Shown piece by piece: positions 17,042 to 26,318 of a stretch of 64,000 bases of DNA. Each line of letters opens with the position of its first letter. Within the stretch, counting starts at the first letter, position 1. Under the pieces are notes generated by a model. It had not been told where the DNA came from. It saw only the letters and a program-made list of their open reading frames with translations, and searched no databases. This DNA is from a bacterium (GTDB taxonomy: Bacteria > Cyanobacteriota > Vampirovibrionia > Gastranaerophilales > JAILCC01): positions 62,001 through 126,000 of the forward strand of contig JAILCC010000019.1 in the NCBI GenBank assembly GCA_024680555.1, in the 5' to 3' direction. A program made the position numbers and the translations under genes.

Positions 17042-18157
17042 GTGACAAATAGCTTTGGACCATCAAATTTTGAAGACACTTATACGGCAAACAAAGCCGT
17101 TATTAAAGTTATCGGTGTAGGCGGCGGCGGCGGAAACGCTGTTGGCAGAATGATTACACAAGGATTATCGAATGTTGATTTTTATGCAATGAATACAGAT
17201 GCTCAAGTTTTGGCTACATCTTTAGCGCCAAACAGAGTACAGTTGGGTGAAAAATTAACCGGAGGTCTTGGTGCCGGAGGAAACCCGTTGGTAGGTGAAA
17301 AGGCAGCAGACGAAAGCCGTGACCAAATTATGGCAGCAATTGACGGAGCAGATATGGTATTTGTTACTGCCGGCATGGGCGGTGGAACAGGTACAGGGGC
17401 AGCACCGATAATTGCACAAATCGCCAAAGAACTCGGCGCATTAACAGTTGGTGTTGTAACAAAACCGTTCAGTTTTGAAGGTAAACACAAAATGAAACAA
17501 GCCTTAGAAGGTTTGGATAAGTTGAAAGAACAAGTTGACTCTCTTATCGTTATTCCTAACAACAAATTGATATCTGTTGTTGACAAAAAAGCTTCTTTTG
17601 GTGATGCGTTCTATGTAGTTGACGAAGTTCTCGCAAGAGGTGTACAAGGTATTTCTGATATAATTACGATTCCCGGTCTTATCAATATAGACTTTGCCGA
17701 TGTAAGAGCAATCATGAAATCATCAGGTTCGGCTATTATGGGTATCGGCAGAGCAAACGGTGAAGGCAGAGCTCTTGAAGCAGCTAAGAAAGCTATCAAC
17801 TCACCTATCCTTGAAACAACAATTAACGGAGCATCCGGTGTTATCCTCAATATTACCGGCGGCAATGATGTTGCTCTTCATGAAGTTTATGAAGCAGCTG
17901 ATGTTATTTACGAATCAGTACATGAAGATGCAAATGTTATCTTTGGTGCGGTTATTGATGAAAAAATTCAAGGAGATATTTCAATTACGGTTATTGCTAC
18001 CGGTTTTGAATTAAATGACAGTAAACCGGCAAACAAAATTGATACAGCAACTTTCTTTGATGCAGTAGACAGCTTAAAGAAAAAAGATCCGTCTACAACA
18101 TCTTCAAAGACAGATGTTTCAATCCCTGACTTTTTAAATAACCCAAAAAGAGACTAG
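17042..18157 (+). CDS. ftsZ: Cell division protein FtsZ
   Basis: Tubulin-like GTPase that forms the division ring. GTP start GTG at 17042 follows AAGGGG. The nucleotide-binding domain has [14 protein letters not shown], the tubulin signature [19 protein letters not shown] and the T7 loop region [11 protein letters not shown]. The C-terminal tail ends with IPDFLNN, which matches the conserved peptide that in other bacteria binds FtsA, ZipA or SepF. 371 residues, normal. There is no ftsA or ftsQ beside it, so the membrane tether is encoded elsewhere. A strong terminator follows. Confidence 0.98.
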   Translation: MTNSFGPSNFEDTYTANKAVIKVIGVGGGGGNAVGRMITQGLSNVDFYAMNTDAQVLATSLAPNRVQLGEKLTGGLGAGGNPLVGEKAADESRDQIMAAIDGADMVFVTAGMGGGTGTGAAPIIAQIAKELGALTVGVVTKPFSFEGKHKMKQALEGLDKLKEQVDSLIVIPNNKLISVVDKKASFGDAFYVVDEVLARGVQGISDIITIPGLINIDFADVRAIMKSSGSAIMGIGRANGEGRALEAAKKAINSPILETTINGASGVILNITGGNDVALHEVYEAADVIYESVHEDANVIFGAVIDEKIQGDISITVIATGFELNDSKPANKIDTATFFDAVDSLKKKDPSTTSSKTDVSIPDFLNNPKRD

Positions 18158-18176
18158 TTTTAATAAAGTCATAAGC

Positions 18177-18210
18177 AAAAAGAGAGCCTAAATAAGGCTC
18201 TCTTTTTTTT
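18177..18210. terminator. Terminator after ftsZ
   Basis: AAAAAGAGAGCCT, loop, AGGCTCTCTTTTTTTT. The T tract on the plus strand is strong; A tract on the other side makes it usable for the convergent gene as well. Confidence 0.92.
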
Positions 18211-18219
18211 GTAAAAATA

Positions 18220-18795
18220 TTATCTTATCTTCAGCGCCAAAAGCAATCCCGCCTCGGTATAAATCATTTCCGATTGATAGTCAGGATGGTTGGTAACTGC
18301 ATCAAGCGTGTCTTGGACTTTTTCTTTATGCGAAAGCATATTGTCAAACGCTATCATTCCGCCTTTACGAAGAATTTTATCCACAAGTTCAAAATAGTTT
18401 ATGTATTGAGCCTTGTTTGCATCCACAAATGCAAAGTCCAAATACTGCTCTCGGGTTGAATTATAGTCTTCTTTTCTTAAATCTATAATTGTATCAATCG
18501 CAAGACCTTGACGAGCTTCGACGATATTATCAAGATTACACAGTTTGAAATTCTCTACGGCAACATCATAGCGGCACTTATGGAACTCTATGGTTATCAC
18601 CTTGCCTCCTGTTTCTCTTGCAGCCATACCGAGCCAAATACCGGAATAACCGTTTGATGTACCTACTTCCAAAATATTTTTATAATTCGCACCCTTAATA
18701 ATCATGCTCAAAAGATTGGCACTGTAACGGTCTATGTTCCAAAACTGTTTTTGCGTAACTTCTAACTCTTTTAATTTTTCTTCTACTACGCTCAT
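18220..18795 (-). CDS. SAM-dependent O-methyltransferase (family 3, COMT-like)
   Basis: A 191-residue class I methyltransferase. The SAM site is NILEVGTSNGYSGIWLG near residue 40, followed by KVITIEFHKCRYDVAVENF, a DFAFVDANKAQYINYF metal/substrate region and GGMIAFDNMLSH, the order seen in catechol-type and tRNA-hydroxyuridine O-methyltransferases (TrmR/YrrM group). Which hydroxyl is methylated cannot be told. Its ATG directly abuts the stop codon of the beta-propeller gene, so they are cotranscribed. Confidence 0.85.
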   Translation of the reverse strand: MSVVEEKLKELEVTQKQFWNIDRYSANLLSMIIKGANYKNILEVGTSNGYSGIWLGMAARETGGKVITIEFHKCRYDVAVENFKLCNLDNIVEARQGLAIDTIIDLRKEDYNSTREQYLDFAFVDANKAQYINYFELVDKILRKGGMIAFDNMLSHKEKVQDTLDAVTNHPDYQSEMIYTEAGLLLALKIR

Positions 18796-20706
18796 TTAAT
18801 CTTTTCCGGTAATAACTACACTGTGAACATTTACGGTAATAGGAAGTTTGTCCACAATCACATCGGTTTGTGTATCAAAAAGAGTTATCGCATTAGACGA
18901 TATGTTGGTAATAATACCTATCTTTTTGTCATCTGAAACTTTTATCGCATTATAGTAGCCGACTCTGTCGAGTCCGAACGAATTTATGAGAGTATTATTG
19001 TTTCTGTCATAAACATAAACCGTATAATCATCAGAGCATAACAAATATATTTTATCCCTGATAACAATAAAGTCGTTAGCTCTGCTCGGAATGGATACAA
19101 AATCCATTTGCGCATCAACATCAGCTTTTATTTCCTCAATCTCCGTAACGGGTTCAACCGGAGCTTTGTAATTTAAGAACTCAAACCATCTTTGCTTAAA
19201 GGTTTTCTTTTCACCTTTTGCAAGCTGAACCTTCTTTGATTGTTTAACTTGAAATTCTTCTTCAACGAGCATACCGTCTTCATCTTCAGTTTTAATTGTA
19301 GTTTGGTAGTTTTGTTTTTCCTTAAAGACAACTATCTGATTTTCGGGATTGAGGGGTTGCTCTTTTACTTCATAATCTTCAGGGAAGTATAACAATCTTC
19401 GCCATTCTCTTCTGACTTTTTGTTTGAAAGTTAATTTTTCTTTTTCCTCAAAAGGTATTTCTTCCGGCTCGTTATAGCTATTATAATCCACAACATTTGT
19501 TTCGGTCTTTTCCGGAGCCGTAGCCGGAGTAATATCAGAAACATTTACCATTTCTTCTTCTTGCGGTTTCTTGTTAAAATGATAAACAATTAGCTTGTTT
19601 TCGCCTCTGTCCAAAGTATATATTTTATCGTCAGACAACTGAATTTTGGATATGTTATTTGCTCTGAATAATTGATGCGCAGAATATGGCTTAAAGTAAT
19701 TGTCTTGTTTTTCCAAATAATAAACAATACCTGTAACAGCATCTAAGTAGTACATCTTGAGCGAATCATCCGACAATGCAATATAGCAGGGATTTCCGGT
19801 AACTTTTATATCGTCCAAGGGCTGCATTGTCTTTACATCAATGACAGAAATTGTGTTGTCTGCCCTGTTAGCAATATATGCCAGATTATCCGCATCGGAT
19901 ACCTCGATAAAGAACGGTTTTTCCCCTACCTTTAATTCTTTGACCACACTGGTTTTAACCGTATCAACAACAAATACTTTTCCGTTTCTTATTGTACTCA
20001 ATAACAAATATCTGCCGTTGTTGGTAAGTTTTATATCTGAAGGAATGGACAAAAAGTCGATTCTCTTAAAAGCTTTACCTGTGTCGGCATTAAGTATTGA
20101 TAACGCCGTACTGTTAAAACTTGTTGCATAGAAATATTTATTTGCAAGTTGTTGCGCCGCTTGTTCATGCAAAATAACTTTTGGAGCTTCCTCAGCTTTA
20201 ATTGTTTCCTCAATTTTTACCTCTCTGTATTCTTCCGTTGGCTTAATAGGAATCATCAAATCCCCGATAAGAATTTTGTAATCTTCCGGAACCTGAAACC
20301 CTTGAGGCACCAATAAGTCTTGAGGGAATATACCCATTTTTACTTCATAGGGAATTGCATTATCATATATAATGGTTTTTTTATCTCCGTCTTTGACAAT
20401 TTTAAACAGAGCAAGATTTGTATTAAACATAACGAAATCAGGTTCATCTTTAAAAGTCTTGTTTGCAGGAATGGTTTGAATAATCTTTACTTCACTCAAT
20501 TTTTTGGGTTCTTGAACAGGATAAACCGGAATATATGAAACTCCGTCAGGAAGCTCTACAACCCCATCAAATCTGACATTCAGTTTTTTAAAGCTTGCCT
20601 TCATTATGGAAAGCTCTGCGTCAGGAATGGTCGATGCCATTGTCTGTGCAGCATCCACACCGATAAACAATACCAAAAATAAAATTATCGCAAATATCTT
20701 TTTCAT
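18796..20706 (-). CDS. Secreted YVTN-type beta-propeller protein
   Basis: A 636-residue exported protein: signal peptide MKKIFAIILFLVLFIGVDA, an N-terminal region of about 180 residues rich in PVYPV/VKI strands, then propeller blades of the YVTN type (for example FKRIDFLSIPSDIKLTNNG, VVDTVKTSVVKELKVGEKP and SVIDVKTMQPLDDIKVTGNP). A charged insert of about 130 residues (around 390-520, rich in K, E, R and aromatic residues) interrupts the propeller before two final blades end the protein. Function unknown; such propellers usually bind surface or periplasmic partners. It lies between dnaJ and the methyltransferase. Confidence 0.82.
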   Translation of the reverse strand: MKKIFAIILFLVLFIGVDAAQTMASTIPDAELSIMKASFKKLNVRFDGVVELPDGVSYIPVYPVQEPKKLSEVKIIQTIPANKTFKDEPDFVMFNTNLALFKIVKDGDKKTIIYDNAIPYEVKMGIFPQDLLVPQGFQVPEDYKILIGDLMIPIKPTEEYREVKIEETIKAEEAPKVILHEQAAQQLANKYFYATSFNSTALSILNADTGKAFKRIDFLSIPSDIKLTNNGRYLLLSTIRNGKVFVVDTVKTSVVKELKVGEKPFFIEVSDADNLAYIANRADNTISVIDVKTMQPLDDIKVTGNPCYIALSDDSLKMYYLDAVTGIVYYLEKQDNYFKPYSAHQLFRANNISKIQLSDDKIYTLDRGENKLIVYHFNKKPQEEEMVNVSDITPATAPEKTETNVVDYNSYNEPEEIPFEEKEKLTFKQKVRREWRRLLYFPEDYEVKEQPLNPENQIVVFKEKQNYQTTIKTEDEDGMLVEEEFQVKQSKKVQLAKGEKKTFKQRWFEFLNYKAPVEPVTEIEEIKADVDAQMDFVSIPSRANDFIVIRDKIYLLCSDDYTVYVYDRNNNTLINSFGLDRVGYYNAIKVSDDKKIGIITNISSNAITLFDTQTDVIVDKLPITVNVHSVVITGKD

Positions 20707-20717
20707 ATTCTGTTCCC

Positions 20718-21854
20718 TTATTTTTTGTGACCTGTGAGAGCATCTCTCATTTTGTCCAATATATTTTCCTTGTTTTCTTTATTAGTTTCAATTTCATATA
20801 TGCGTTTATACAACTTTTTCTCTTCGTCAGTTAATGAAACAGGGGTGCTGACAACGACTTTTACATACATATCACCACGTTTGGAGCTGTTTATATACGG
20901 CACACCCTTGCCTTTTACCTTTATTATAGTATCTGTTTGAGTCGAAGGCGATATGTTAAGAGATTCTTTTCCGTCAACGGTTTCTATCTCAATAACATCC
21001 CCAAGCGCCGCTTGTGGGAATGAAATATACTCTGTGACAAAAAGATTATAGCCCTCCCTATGAAATCTCTCATCCTCGGCTACATGAAGCACAACGTACA
21101 AATCACCTGCGTTCCCACCGTTTACCCCTGCGTCACCTTGCGAAGCCATGCGCATATTGGAACCGTTGTCCACACCTGCAGGAATCTTCAATTTCAGCTT
21201 GCGGGATACTTCTTTTTGTCCCCGACCGCCACAATCAGGGCATTTGTCCTTTATAATTTGTCCTGTACCGCCGCAATCAGGACAAGTTGTAACTTGAACG
21301 AAATTTCCCATAATTGTTCTTGTTGCCTGTCTTATTTGCCCTGTACCGCCGCATTTTTGGCATGTTTCAGGCTTAGAACCTGCTTTGGCGCCACTTCCAT
21401 GACAAGTTTCACAAGTTTCTAAGTGCTCAATTTCTACTTCTTTTTCTGTTCCAAAAACAGATTCTTTAAAGGTCAGTTCTATATCAAGCCTTAAATCGCT
21501 ACCTCTGCGTGGCGCATTGGGATCACGTCTGCCGCCAAAACCGCCAAATCCGCCGCCACCAAATACACTTGCTAATATTTCGCTCAAATCGCCAAAGCCA
21601 AAATCAAACGGACCGGATGTATCATATCCGGCATTTCTCAAGCCGTCTACTCCATAACGGTCATACATCTGACGTTTTTCTTCATTGCTTAACACTTCAT
21701 AAGCTTGCCCCAATTCCTTAAATTTTTCTTCAGCATCAGGTGCTTTATTAACATCAGGGTGAAGCTGGCGTGCTTTTTTACGGAATGCAGCCTTTATCTC
21801 ATCCAACGTTGCGTTTTTATCTACCTCTAAAACCTCGTAATAATCTCTCGTCAT
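20718..21854 (-). CDS. dnaJ: Chaperone protein DnaJ
   Basis: Type I (full) DnaJ co-chaperone that delivers substrates to DnaK and stimulates its ATPase. 378 residues: J domain with HPD in [20 protein letters not shown] region (GFGFGDLSE... [11 protein letters not shown]), four zinc-binding repeats ([32 protein letters not shown]) and the C-terminal substrate domains. GGAG precedes the ATG. It follows grpE by two bases. No dnaK or hrcA is next to the pair. Confidence 0.97.
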   Translation of the reverse strand: MTRDYYEVLEVDKNATLDEIKAAFRKKARQLHPDVNKAPDAEEKFKELGQAYEVLSNEEKRQMYDRYGVDGLRNAGYDTSGPFDFGFGDLSEILASVFGGGGFGGFGGRRDPNAPRRGSDLRLDIELTFKESVFGTEKEVEIEHLETCETCHGSGAKAGSKPETCQKCGGTGQIRQATRTIMGNFVQVTTCPDCGGTGQIIKDKCPDCGGRGQKEVSRKLKLKIPAGVDNGSNMRMASQGDAGVNGGNAGDLYVVLHVAEDERFHREGYNLFVTEYISFPQAALGDVIEIETVDGKESLNISPSTQTDTIIKVKGKGVPYINSSKRGDMYVKVVVSTPVSLTDEEKKLYKRIYEIETNKENKENILDKMRDALTGHKK

Positions 21855-21856
21855 TT

Positions 21857-22423
21857 CTATTCTCCAACCGCAACATTAACCATTGCGGGACGCAATACTC
21901 TATCCATCAACATATAGCCTGCCTGCATCTCATCAATTACGGTATTGTCATGGTGTTCGCTTGTCGGAGTTTGCATAACCGCCTCATGTATATTGGGATC
22001 AAAAGTCTGACCGACGGTTTCTATCTTTTTTAATCCTGCTTTATCCAACGCATCAAATAATTGTTTGAAAATGATATCATAATTTTCTCTAAGTTGGGCT
22101 GCATCATCCATTTCTTCACATGCTTTTTTGCCTCGGTTGTATGTATCCAAAACTGGGAGAAGCAATTTCAGAGTGCTTTCCGCACCATATTTCAAAAGGC
22201 TTTCCCTTTCTTGCGCCTGTCTTTTTCTAAAATTATCAAAATCAGCAGCGAGTCTAACATATTGATTTTTCAATTCTTCGTACTCTTTATTGGACGTTTG
22301 TGCGCTATTTTCTTCTTGTTTTTCAACCGAATTTTGTTCTTCCATATTCGGCAATTCTGTTTGTATATCCTTTGCAAACGGGTTCACGTCTTTTTCTTCA
22401 TGTTTATCTTTGTGTTTTGACAT
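21857..22423 (-). CDS. grpE: Nucleotide exchange factor GrpE
   Basis: Exchange factor for DnaK. 188 residues from the ATG at 22423, which has a GGAGGG four bases upstream and gives [12 protein letters not shown]; a longer frame to 22471 adds a hydrophobic leader unlike the family. The charged disordered N-terminus, the long coiled coil ([21 protein letters not shown]) and the C-terminal beta domain ([34 protein letters not shown]) are typical. First gene of a grpE-dnaJ operon. Confidence 0.96.
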   Translation of the reverse strand: MSKHKDKHEEKDVNPFAKDIQTELPNMEEQNSVEKQEENSAQTSNKEYEELKNQYVRLAADFDNFRKRQAQERESLLKYGAESTLKLLLPVLDTYNRGKKACEEMDDAAQLRENYDIIFKQLFDALDKAGLKKIETVGQTFDPNIHEAVMQTPTSEHHDNTVIDEMQAGYMLMDRVLRPAMVNVAVGE

Positions 22424-22468
22424 AATTCCCTCCAATAATTCAAGCCTAACTATAATTATATTTAACCA

Positions 22469-22507
22469 CAAAAAAGCCGACTTTGACCATGCAAAATCGG
22501 CTTATTT
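22469..22507 (-). terminator. Terminator of the 22528-22821 gene
   Basis: On the minus strand AAGCCGA-TTTTG, a short loop and CAAAG-TCGGCTT form a stem of about 12 pairs with one G-T, followed by TTTTTT. Confidence 0.8.
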
Positions 22508-22527
22508 TATTAAATTTTTGTTAATTT

Positions 22528-22821
22528 TTAACCGAGAGCTCTAAATCCGCCATCGTTTGAATATAAATCAGCTGACGGAGCGCTATAATTTTTAACTTCC
22601 GCAGCCATTGCACTCAACAAACCAAACATAGTTTTATCGTTGCTTGCTAAAGCTTTTTCTTTTCTTGCTTCAAGTCCTCTTAAAAATACATCCCTCTCAA
22701 TAGGGTTAGACATAGCTCTTTGAAAAGATGCTGTTTGAGAAAGCGTACTTGTTACGCTCATTGCATCTGCGCTGTGCGCAGCTACACCTGAATTAACTTT
22801 TCCTATAACTAAATCTGCCAT
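22528..22821 (-). CDS. Small unknown protein (97 residues)
   Basis: No family recognised. The N-terminus is hydrophilic with many Ser, Ala and Val, without signal peptide; the middle (NPIERDVFLRGLEARKEKALASNDK) is helical and charged. AGGA precedes the ATG by nine bases. The gene stands alone, with a terminator and a weak CGCAA/TTTTAT arrangement upstream that may belong to the promoter group described under findings. Confidence 0.68.
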   Translation of the reverse strand: MADLVIGKVNSGVAAHSADAMSVTSTLSQTASFQRAMSNPIERDVFLRGLEARKEKALASNDKTMFGLLSAMAAEVKNYSAPSADLYSNDGGFRALG

Positions 22822-22976
22822 TCCAATGTCTTCCTATAATATCCCAATCCGTATATTATAAAAAACATTTTTTGTGAAAGAATTGCGCACATATATAAAA
22901 ATCTTAATAAAAATTAATAATCAATAAAAAACCGCATTGAATGGTAAAATTAAACGTAACAAAAGGGAAAAATAAT

Positions 22977-23885
22977 ATGGACTTTCAGGAACTTGAAAAA
23001 GAAAGAATAAAGGCACTGGTACAAATTTGGTTAACGGTAATTGTTGTAGTTGCAGTAATATGTGCAGCTATTTATATTTGTTTATTTGTCGCACCCGAAC
23101 CATCAGAATATATTGAGCCGTCATTTCTTATTGTTACGATTATATTCGTAATTGCCACAGGTTTGGTATTAGACAAACCCAAAAGATTTGAAAATAACGT
23201 CAAGACCAATATGGGGCAATATGCCCTTGATCAAATCATCGGAATTGAAGGGCAACTCTATTGGCAAAGGCCTGACTCAAACTCTCCTGACGGACACTCC
23301 GAAGATATTACGGAAGCATACAAACTATCTCAAAACGCATCAGATGTGCTTTTTAGAAGACATTGTACGCATGATGATATTTACTACGGAACGTACAGAA
23401 GAACACCATTCTCAATATGCGAATATGATCACAGTATAAGACATGGCAAAAACAGCTACAAATTTATTTACGGAATAGTTATAGCCATCAAGTGCCAAAA
23501 TCTAAAGTACAAAAACACTCTGGTATTAGGGAGACGGCGTTTTTCCGGAAGTAAAGAATGGGAAAACGCACTTGTAAAAAGGCTGGTAAAAGTATCTCAC
23601 GGCAATGAATTAGCCAAGGATGTATATACAGATAAAGCAAGCGGCATTGATGAAATATTGACACCTAAATTTATTGACTTTGCCAATAATCTTGACGATA
23701 AATATACTGTTGCGTTTGCAGAAGGCAATCTGTATATTATCATCAACAAACAACGAGATTGGTTCAAAATGGGATCATTATTCAAAAGAATAGACGACCA
23801 AAAACAGTATGAGAAATTTACTGAGGACATATCATATATTCTCAACATTATTGAACAGGCAAAAATGACAGACATTACGGAATAA
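22977..23885 (+). CDS. DUF3137-like membrane protein
   Basis: About 302 residues from the ATG at 22977, which has AAAGGGA before it; the frame is open to 22941 but that start lacks a ribosome binding site. Two transmembrane helices lie near the N-terminus (IWLTVIVVVAVICAAIYICLF and a second of about 20 residues). The soluble part has IDEILTPKFIDFANNL and YTVAFAEGNLYIIINKQRD, which resemble the conserved core of DUF3137 proteins (LTP-F-ER-L and F-DG-LYIAI). Function unknown. A terminator follows. Confidence 0.75.
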   Translation: MDFQELEKERIKALVQIWLTVIVVVAVICAAIYICLFVAPEPSEYIEPSFLIVTIIFVIATGLVLDKPKRFENNVKTNMGQYALDQIIGIEGQLYWQRPDSNSPDGHSEDITEAYKLSQNASDVLFRRHCTHDDIYYGTYRRTPFSICEYDHSIRHGKNSYKFIYGIVIAIKCQNLKYKNTLVLGRRRFSGSKEWENALVKRLVKVSHGNELAKDVYTDKASGIDEILTPKFIDFANNLDDKYTVAFAEGNLYIIINKQRDWFKMGSLFKRIDDQKQYEKFTEDISYILNIIEQAKMTDITE

Positions 23886-23915
23886 AAAAACAACCCCGAA
23901 AAGGGTTGTTTTTTG
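23884..23915. terminator. Bidirectional terminator between convergent genes
   Basis: AAAAAACAACCC, loop CGAAAA, GGGTTGTTTTTT. It serves both the DUF3137-like gene and tpiA. Confidence 0.9.
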
Positions 23916-23930
23916 TTTTATAAAGAAAAA

Positions 23931-24710
23931 CTATGCTTTAACTTTCATGCAGCCGTCAATAATACCTGCGAAACTGTCAACTTTAAGACTTGCTCCGCCA
24001 ACCAACGCACCGTCAATATCTGATTGAGCCATTTGTTCTTCAATAGTAGTCGGTTTTACGCTTCCGCCATAAAGAATTCTGATAGAATTTGCGGCACTTT
24101 CACCTGCGATTTCAGAAACAGTTGCTCTAATCATTTTAATAACCCTGTTTGCTTCAACGGAGTCGCAAGTTTTTCCGGTACCGATAGCCCAAATAGGTTC
24201 ATAAGCAATTACGCTTCTTGCAACATCTTCAGAAGAAATGCCGTCCAAAGCAGCTTCTATTTGTGATTTAATGTGGCTATCCGTTTGACCTGCTTCTCTT
24301 TGTTCAAGAGTTTCGCCGCAGCATATGATAGGAGTAACATCAGCTGCAAGAATAGCTTTTGCTTTTTTGTTAATCATTTCATCTGTTTCGGAAAAATATT
24401 GTCTTCTTTCAGAGTGACCAATAATAATATAAGAACATCCGACTTCTTTTAACATACCGATAGCAACTTCACCTGTAAAAGCACCTGCTTCTTCCCAATA
24501 ACAATTTTGAGCAGACATTTTGATACAGTTAGAATCTTTTAAGATTTGTCCTACGGAATATAGTGAAGTAAATACCGGAGCAACAACAACTTCCGGCAAG
24601 ATTGCACGGTTAATGTTGCAAATTTGTTTTTTTAAGCCTTCAGTAAATTCAACTGCTTCAGCAACAGTTTTGTTTAATTTCCAGTTTCCTGCAATAATCG
24701 GTTTTCTCAT
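23931..24710 (-). CDS. tpiA: Triose-phosphate isomerase
   Basis: Interconverts dihydroxyacetone phosphate and glyceraldehyde 3-phosphate. 259 residues with all catalytic elements: AGNWKLNKT (Asn and Lys), YIIIGHSERRQYFSE (His), AYEPIWAIGTGKTC (Glu and loop 6) and the late GGSVKPTTIEEQM and GALVGGASLK phosphate loops. AAAGGAG precedes the ATG. A vegetative promoter with an embedded inverted repeat lies upstream. Confidence 0.98.
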   Translation of the reverse strand: MRKPIIAGNWKLNKTVAEAVEFTEGLKKQICNINRAILPEVVVAPVFTSLYSVGQILKDSNCIKMSAQNCYWEEAGAFTGEVAIGMLKEVGCSYIIIGHSERRQYFSETDEMINKKAKAILAADVTPIICCGETLEQREAGQTDSHIKSQIEAALDGISSEDVARSVIAYEPIWAIGTGKTCDSVEANRVIKMIRATVSEIAGESAANSIRILYGGSVKPTTIEEQMAQSDIDGALVGGASLKVDSFAGIIDGCMKVKA

Positions 24711-24741
24711 AATTTATATCTCCTTTCAAAAATTACCATTC

Positions 24742-24769
24742 ATTTTACACAATACAAATTGTGTTTCAA
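24742..24769 (-). promoter_or_regulatory. tpiA promoter with inverted repeat in the spacer
   Basis: On the minus strand TTGAAA (24764-24769), 16 bp, TAAAAT (24742-24747). The spacer consists almost entirely of the inverted repeat ACACAAT-ACAA-ATTGTGT (24747-24764), a good candidate operator. Confidence 0.5.
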
Positions 24770-24864
24770 GATACGGACATAATTATATTATCTCAAACAA
24801 AAATTTCACAAAACTGCCTTTTTTATTATATAATTATTTTGAAAGAAGTAGGGAGAACTTTTAT

Positions 24865-25665
24865 ATGGATATAATGAAGGGTAAAAAGGGTATAATATTC
24901 GGCGTGAGCAACTCTCACGGAATTGCATACGGTATCGCCAAACAATTATATGAATCAGGTGCCGATATCGCATTTACATACGCAAACGAAACAATGGAAA
25001 AAAGAGTTCGTCCGATTGCGGAAGAAATGAACTCAAAACTTATATTGGAATGTGATGTTACAAACGAAGAACAGATTTCAAAAGTTTTTGCCGAATACGA
25101 AAAAACGTACGGCGAACTTGATTTTATGGTTCATGCGGTTGCTTTTGCCAACAGAGAAGACCTTACAGGTGAATTCATCAACACTTCAAAAGAAGGTTGG
25201 GACTTGGCTATGGGAGTAAGCGCATACTCGTTGGTTTCTTTATCAAGAGCAGCAAGACCGTTGATGAAAAACGGCGGCTCAATTCTTGCAATGACCTATC
25301 TTGGTTCTGAAAAAATGGTTTGTAACTACAATATTATGGCGGTTGCAAAAGCTGCTCTTGAATGTTCCGCAAGATATTTAGCGGATAATATGGGCAAAGA
25401 AAATATCAGAGTAAATTGCATCTCGGCTGGTCCCATCAAAACTCTTGCCGCATCGGGAATTGGCGGTTTTGGAAAATCATTAAAAGCCGCAGTATTAAAA
25501 GCCCCATTAAAAAGAAACGTTACGACCGAAGAGGTAGGAAAGACGGCATTATATCTTCTTTCTGACCTATCATCAGCTGTAACTGGCGAAGTCGTTCACG
25601 TAGATTGCGGCTGCCATAGCGTATATACATCTATGGATGAAATGGAAAAACTTTGCGCAGAATAA
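24865..25665 (+). CDS. fabI: Enoyl-[acyl-carrier-protein] reductase (NADH), FabI type
   Basis: Last reductive step of type II fatty acid elongation. 266 residues from the ATG at 24865, after AGGGAGAA; the open frame extends upstream into tpiA but has no start signal there. FabI features: IIFGVSNSHGIAYGIAKQL (the shifted NAD motif), the YNIMAVAK segment (Tyr-x6-Lys, which separates FabI from classical SDRs), SAGPIKTLAASGIGGF and GEVVHVDCG. Single-gene unit. Confidence 0.95.
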   Translation: MDIMKGKKGIIFGVSNSHGIAYGIAKQLYESGADIAFTYANETMEKRVRPIAEEMNSKLILECDVTNEEQISKVFAEYEKTYGELDFMVHAVAFANREDLTGEFINTSKEGWDLAMGVSAYSLVSLSRAARPLMKNGGSILAMTYLGSEKMVCNYNIMAVAKAALECSARYLADNMGKENIRVNCISAGPIKTLAASGIGGFGKSLKAAVLKAPLKRNVTTEEVGKTALYLLSDLSSAVTGEVVHVDCGCHSVYTSMDEMEKLCAE

Positions 25666-25678
25666 TTTTTGTTATGCG

Positions 25679-25697
25679 TGCTGAACTTACTTCAGCA
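25679..25697 (+). terminator. Hairpin after fabI (weak terminator or attenuator)
   Basis: TGCTGAA, loop CTTAC, TTCAGCA followed by TTTGTTATT. The T tract is imperfect, so it may be only a partial terminator before the DUF1836 gene. Confidence 0.5.
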
Positions 25698-25720
25698 TTT
25701 GTTATTATAAGGAATAAAAA

Positions 25721-26248
25721 ATGCCTCCTACAAAAAGAGAATACATAGAACAAATACAGAGTTATCATTGTCCGAGATACGACGAACTTCCGCCGTTTGA
25801 TTTATACGCCGACCAACTGGCAGAACTCTTGGAAATGTATCTTTCTAAGTTTGAAATTCCGGGTGAAGAAAAATTTATGACACCGACAATGATTAGTAAC
25901 TATGTAAAACAAAAACTTATTCCGCCACCGATAAAAAAGAAATATAACAAAGAACACGTTATATATCTACTTGTTATAGCTATTTTGAAGCAAACATTAA
26001 ACATTACGGACATCGGTATTTTGTTAAAAATGCAAAGAAGAATGTATCCTATAACAGGGGCTTACAATTATTTTTGTCAGGAATTGGAAAATATCTTGCA
26101 GGCGACTTTTTGCACAAGAGATTTTTCCGTAGCAACGGCAGCCGATAAAATGACAAAAACATCAGAGCTTATTCGTTCCGCATTGATGGCTTTTGCAAAT
26201 AAAATATATATTAAAAAGAGTATCTATTACAGAAAACATTTGAATTAA
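25721..26248 (+). CDS. DUF1836 protein, probable DNA-binding regulator
   Basis: A 175-residue protein fitting DUF1836: ELPPFDLYADQLAELLEMYL, FMTPTMISNYVKQKLIPPP, IKKKYNKEHVIYLLVIAILKQ and LNITDIGILLKM. The central part (T-x-x-MI-x-NYVK-x-x-LI-PPP) reads like the winged-helix of MerR-type regulators, which suggests DNA binding; target and signal are unknown. AAGGAAT stands before the ATG. Located between fabI and a small membrane protein. Confidence 0.8.
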   Translation: MPPTKREYIEQIQSYHCPRYDELPPFDLYADQLAELLEMYLSKFEIPGEEKFMTPTMISNYVKQKLIPPPIKKKYNKEHVIYLLVIAILKQTLNITDIGILLKMQRRMYPITGAYNYFCQELENILQATFCTRDFSVATAADKMTKTSELIRSALMAFANKIYIKKSIYYRKHLN

Positions 26249-26318
26249 CCCTTTCGGCTAATTACACCTGCTGAAAACATTAATATAATATATATAGAAA
26301 TATAAAAGGAGAATTATT

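Noticed and set aside
24520-24864. N-terminal extension of the fabI frame by 115 codons
   Set aside because: It overlaps tpiA on the other strand and the real start (24865) has a good ribosome binding site and matches FabI length.
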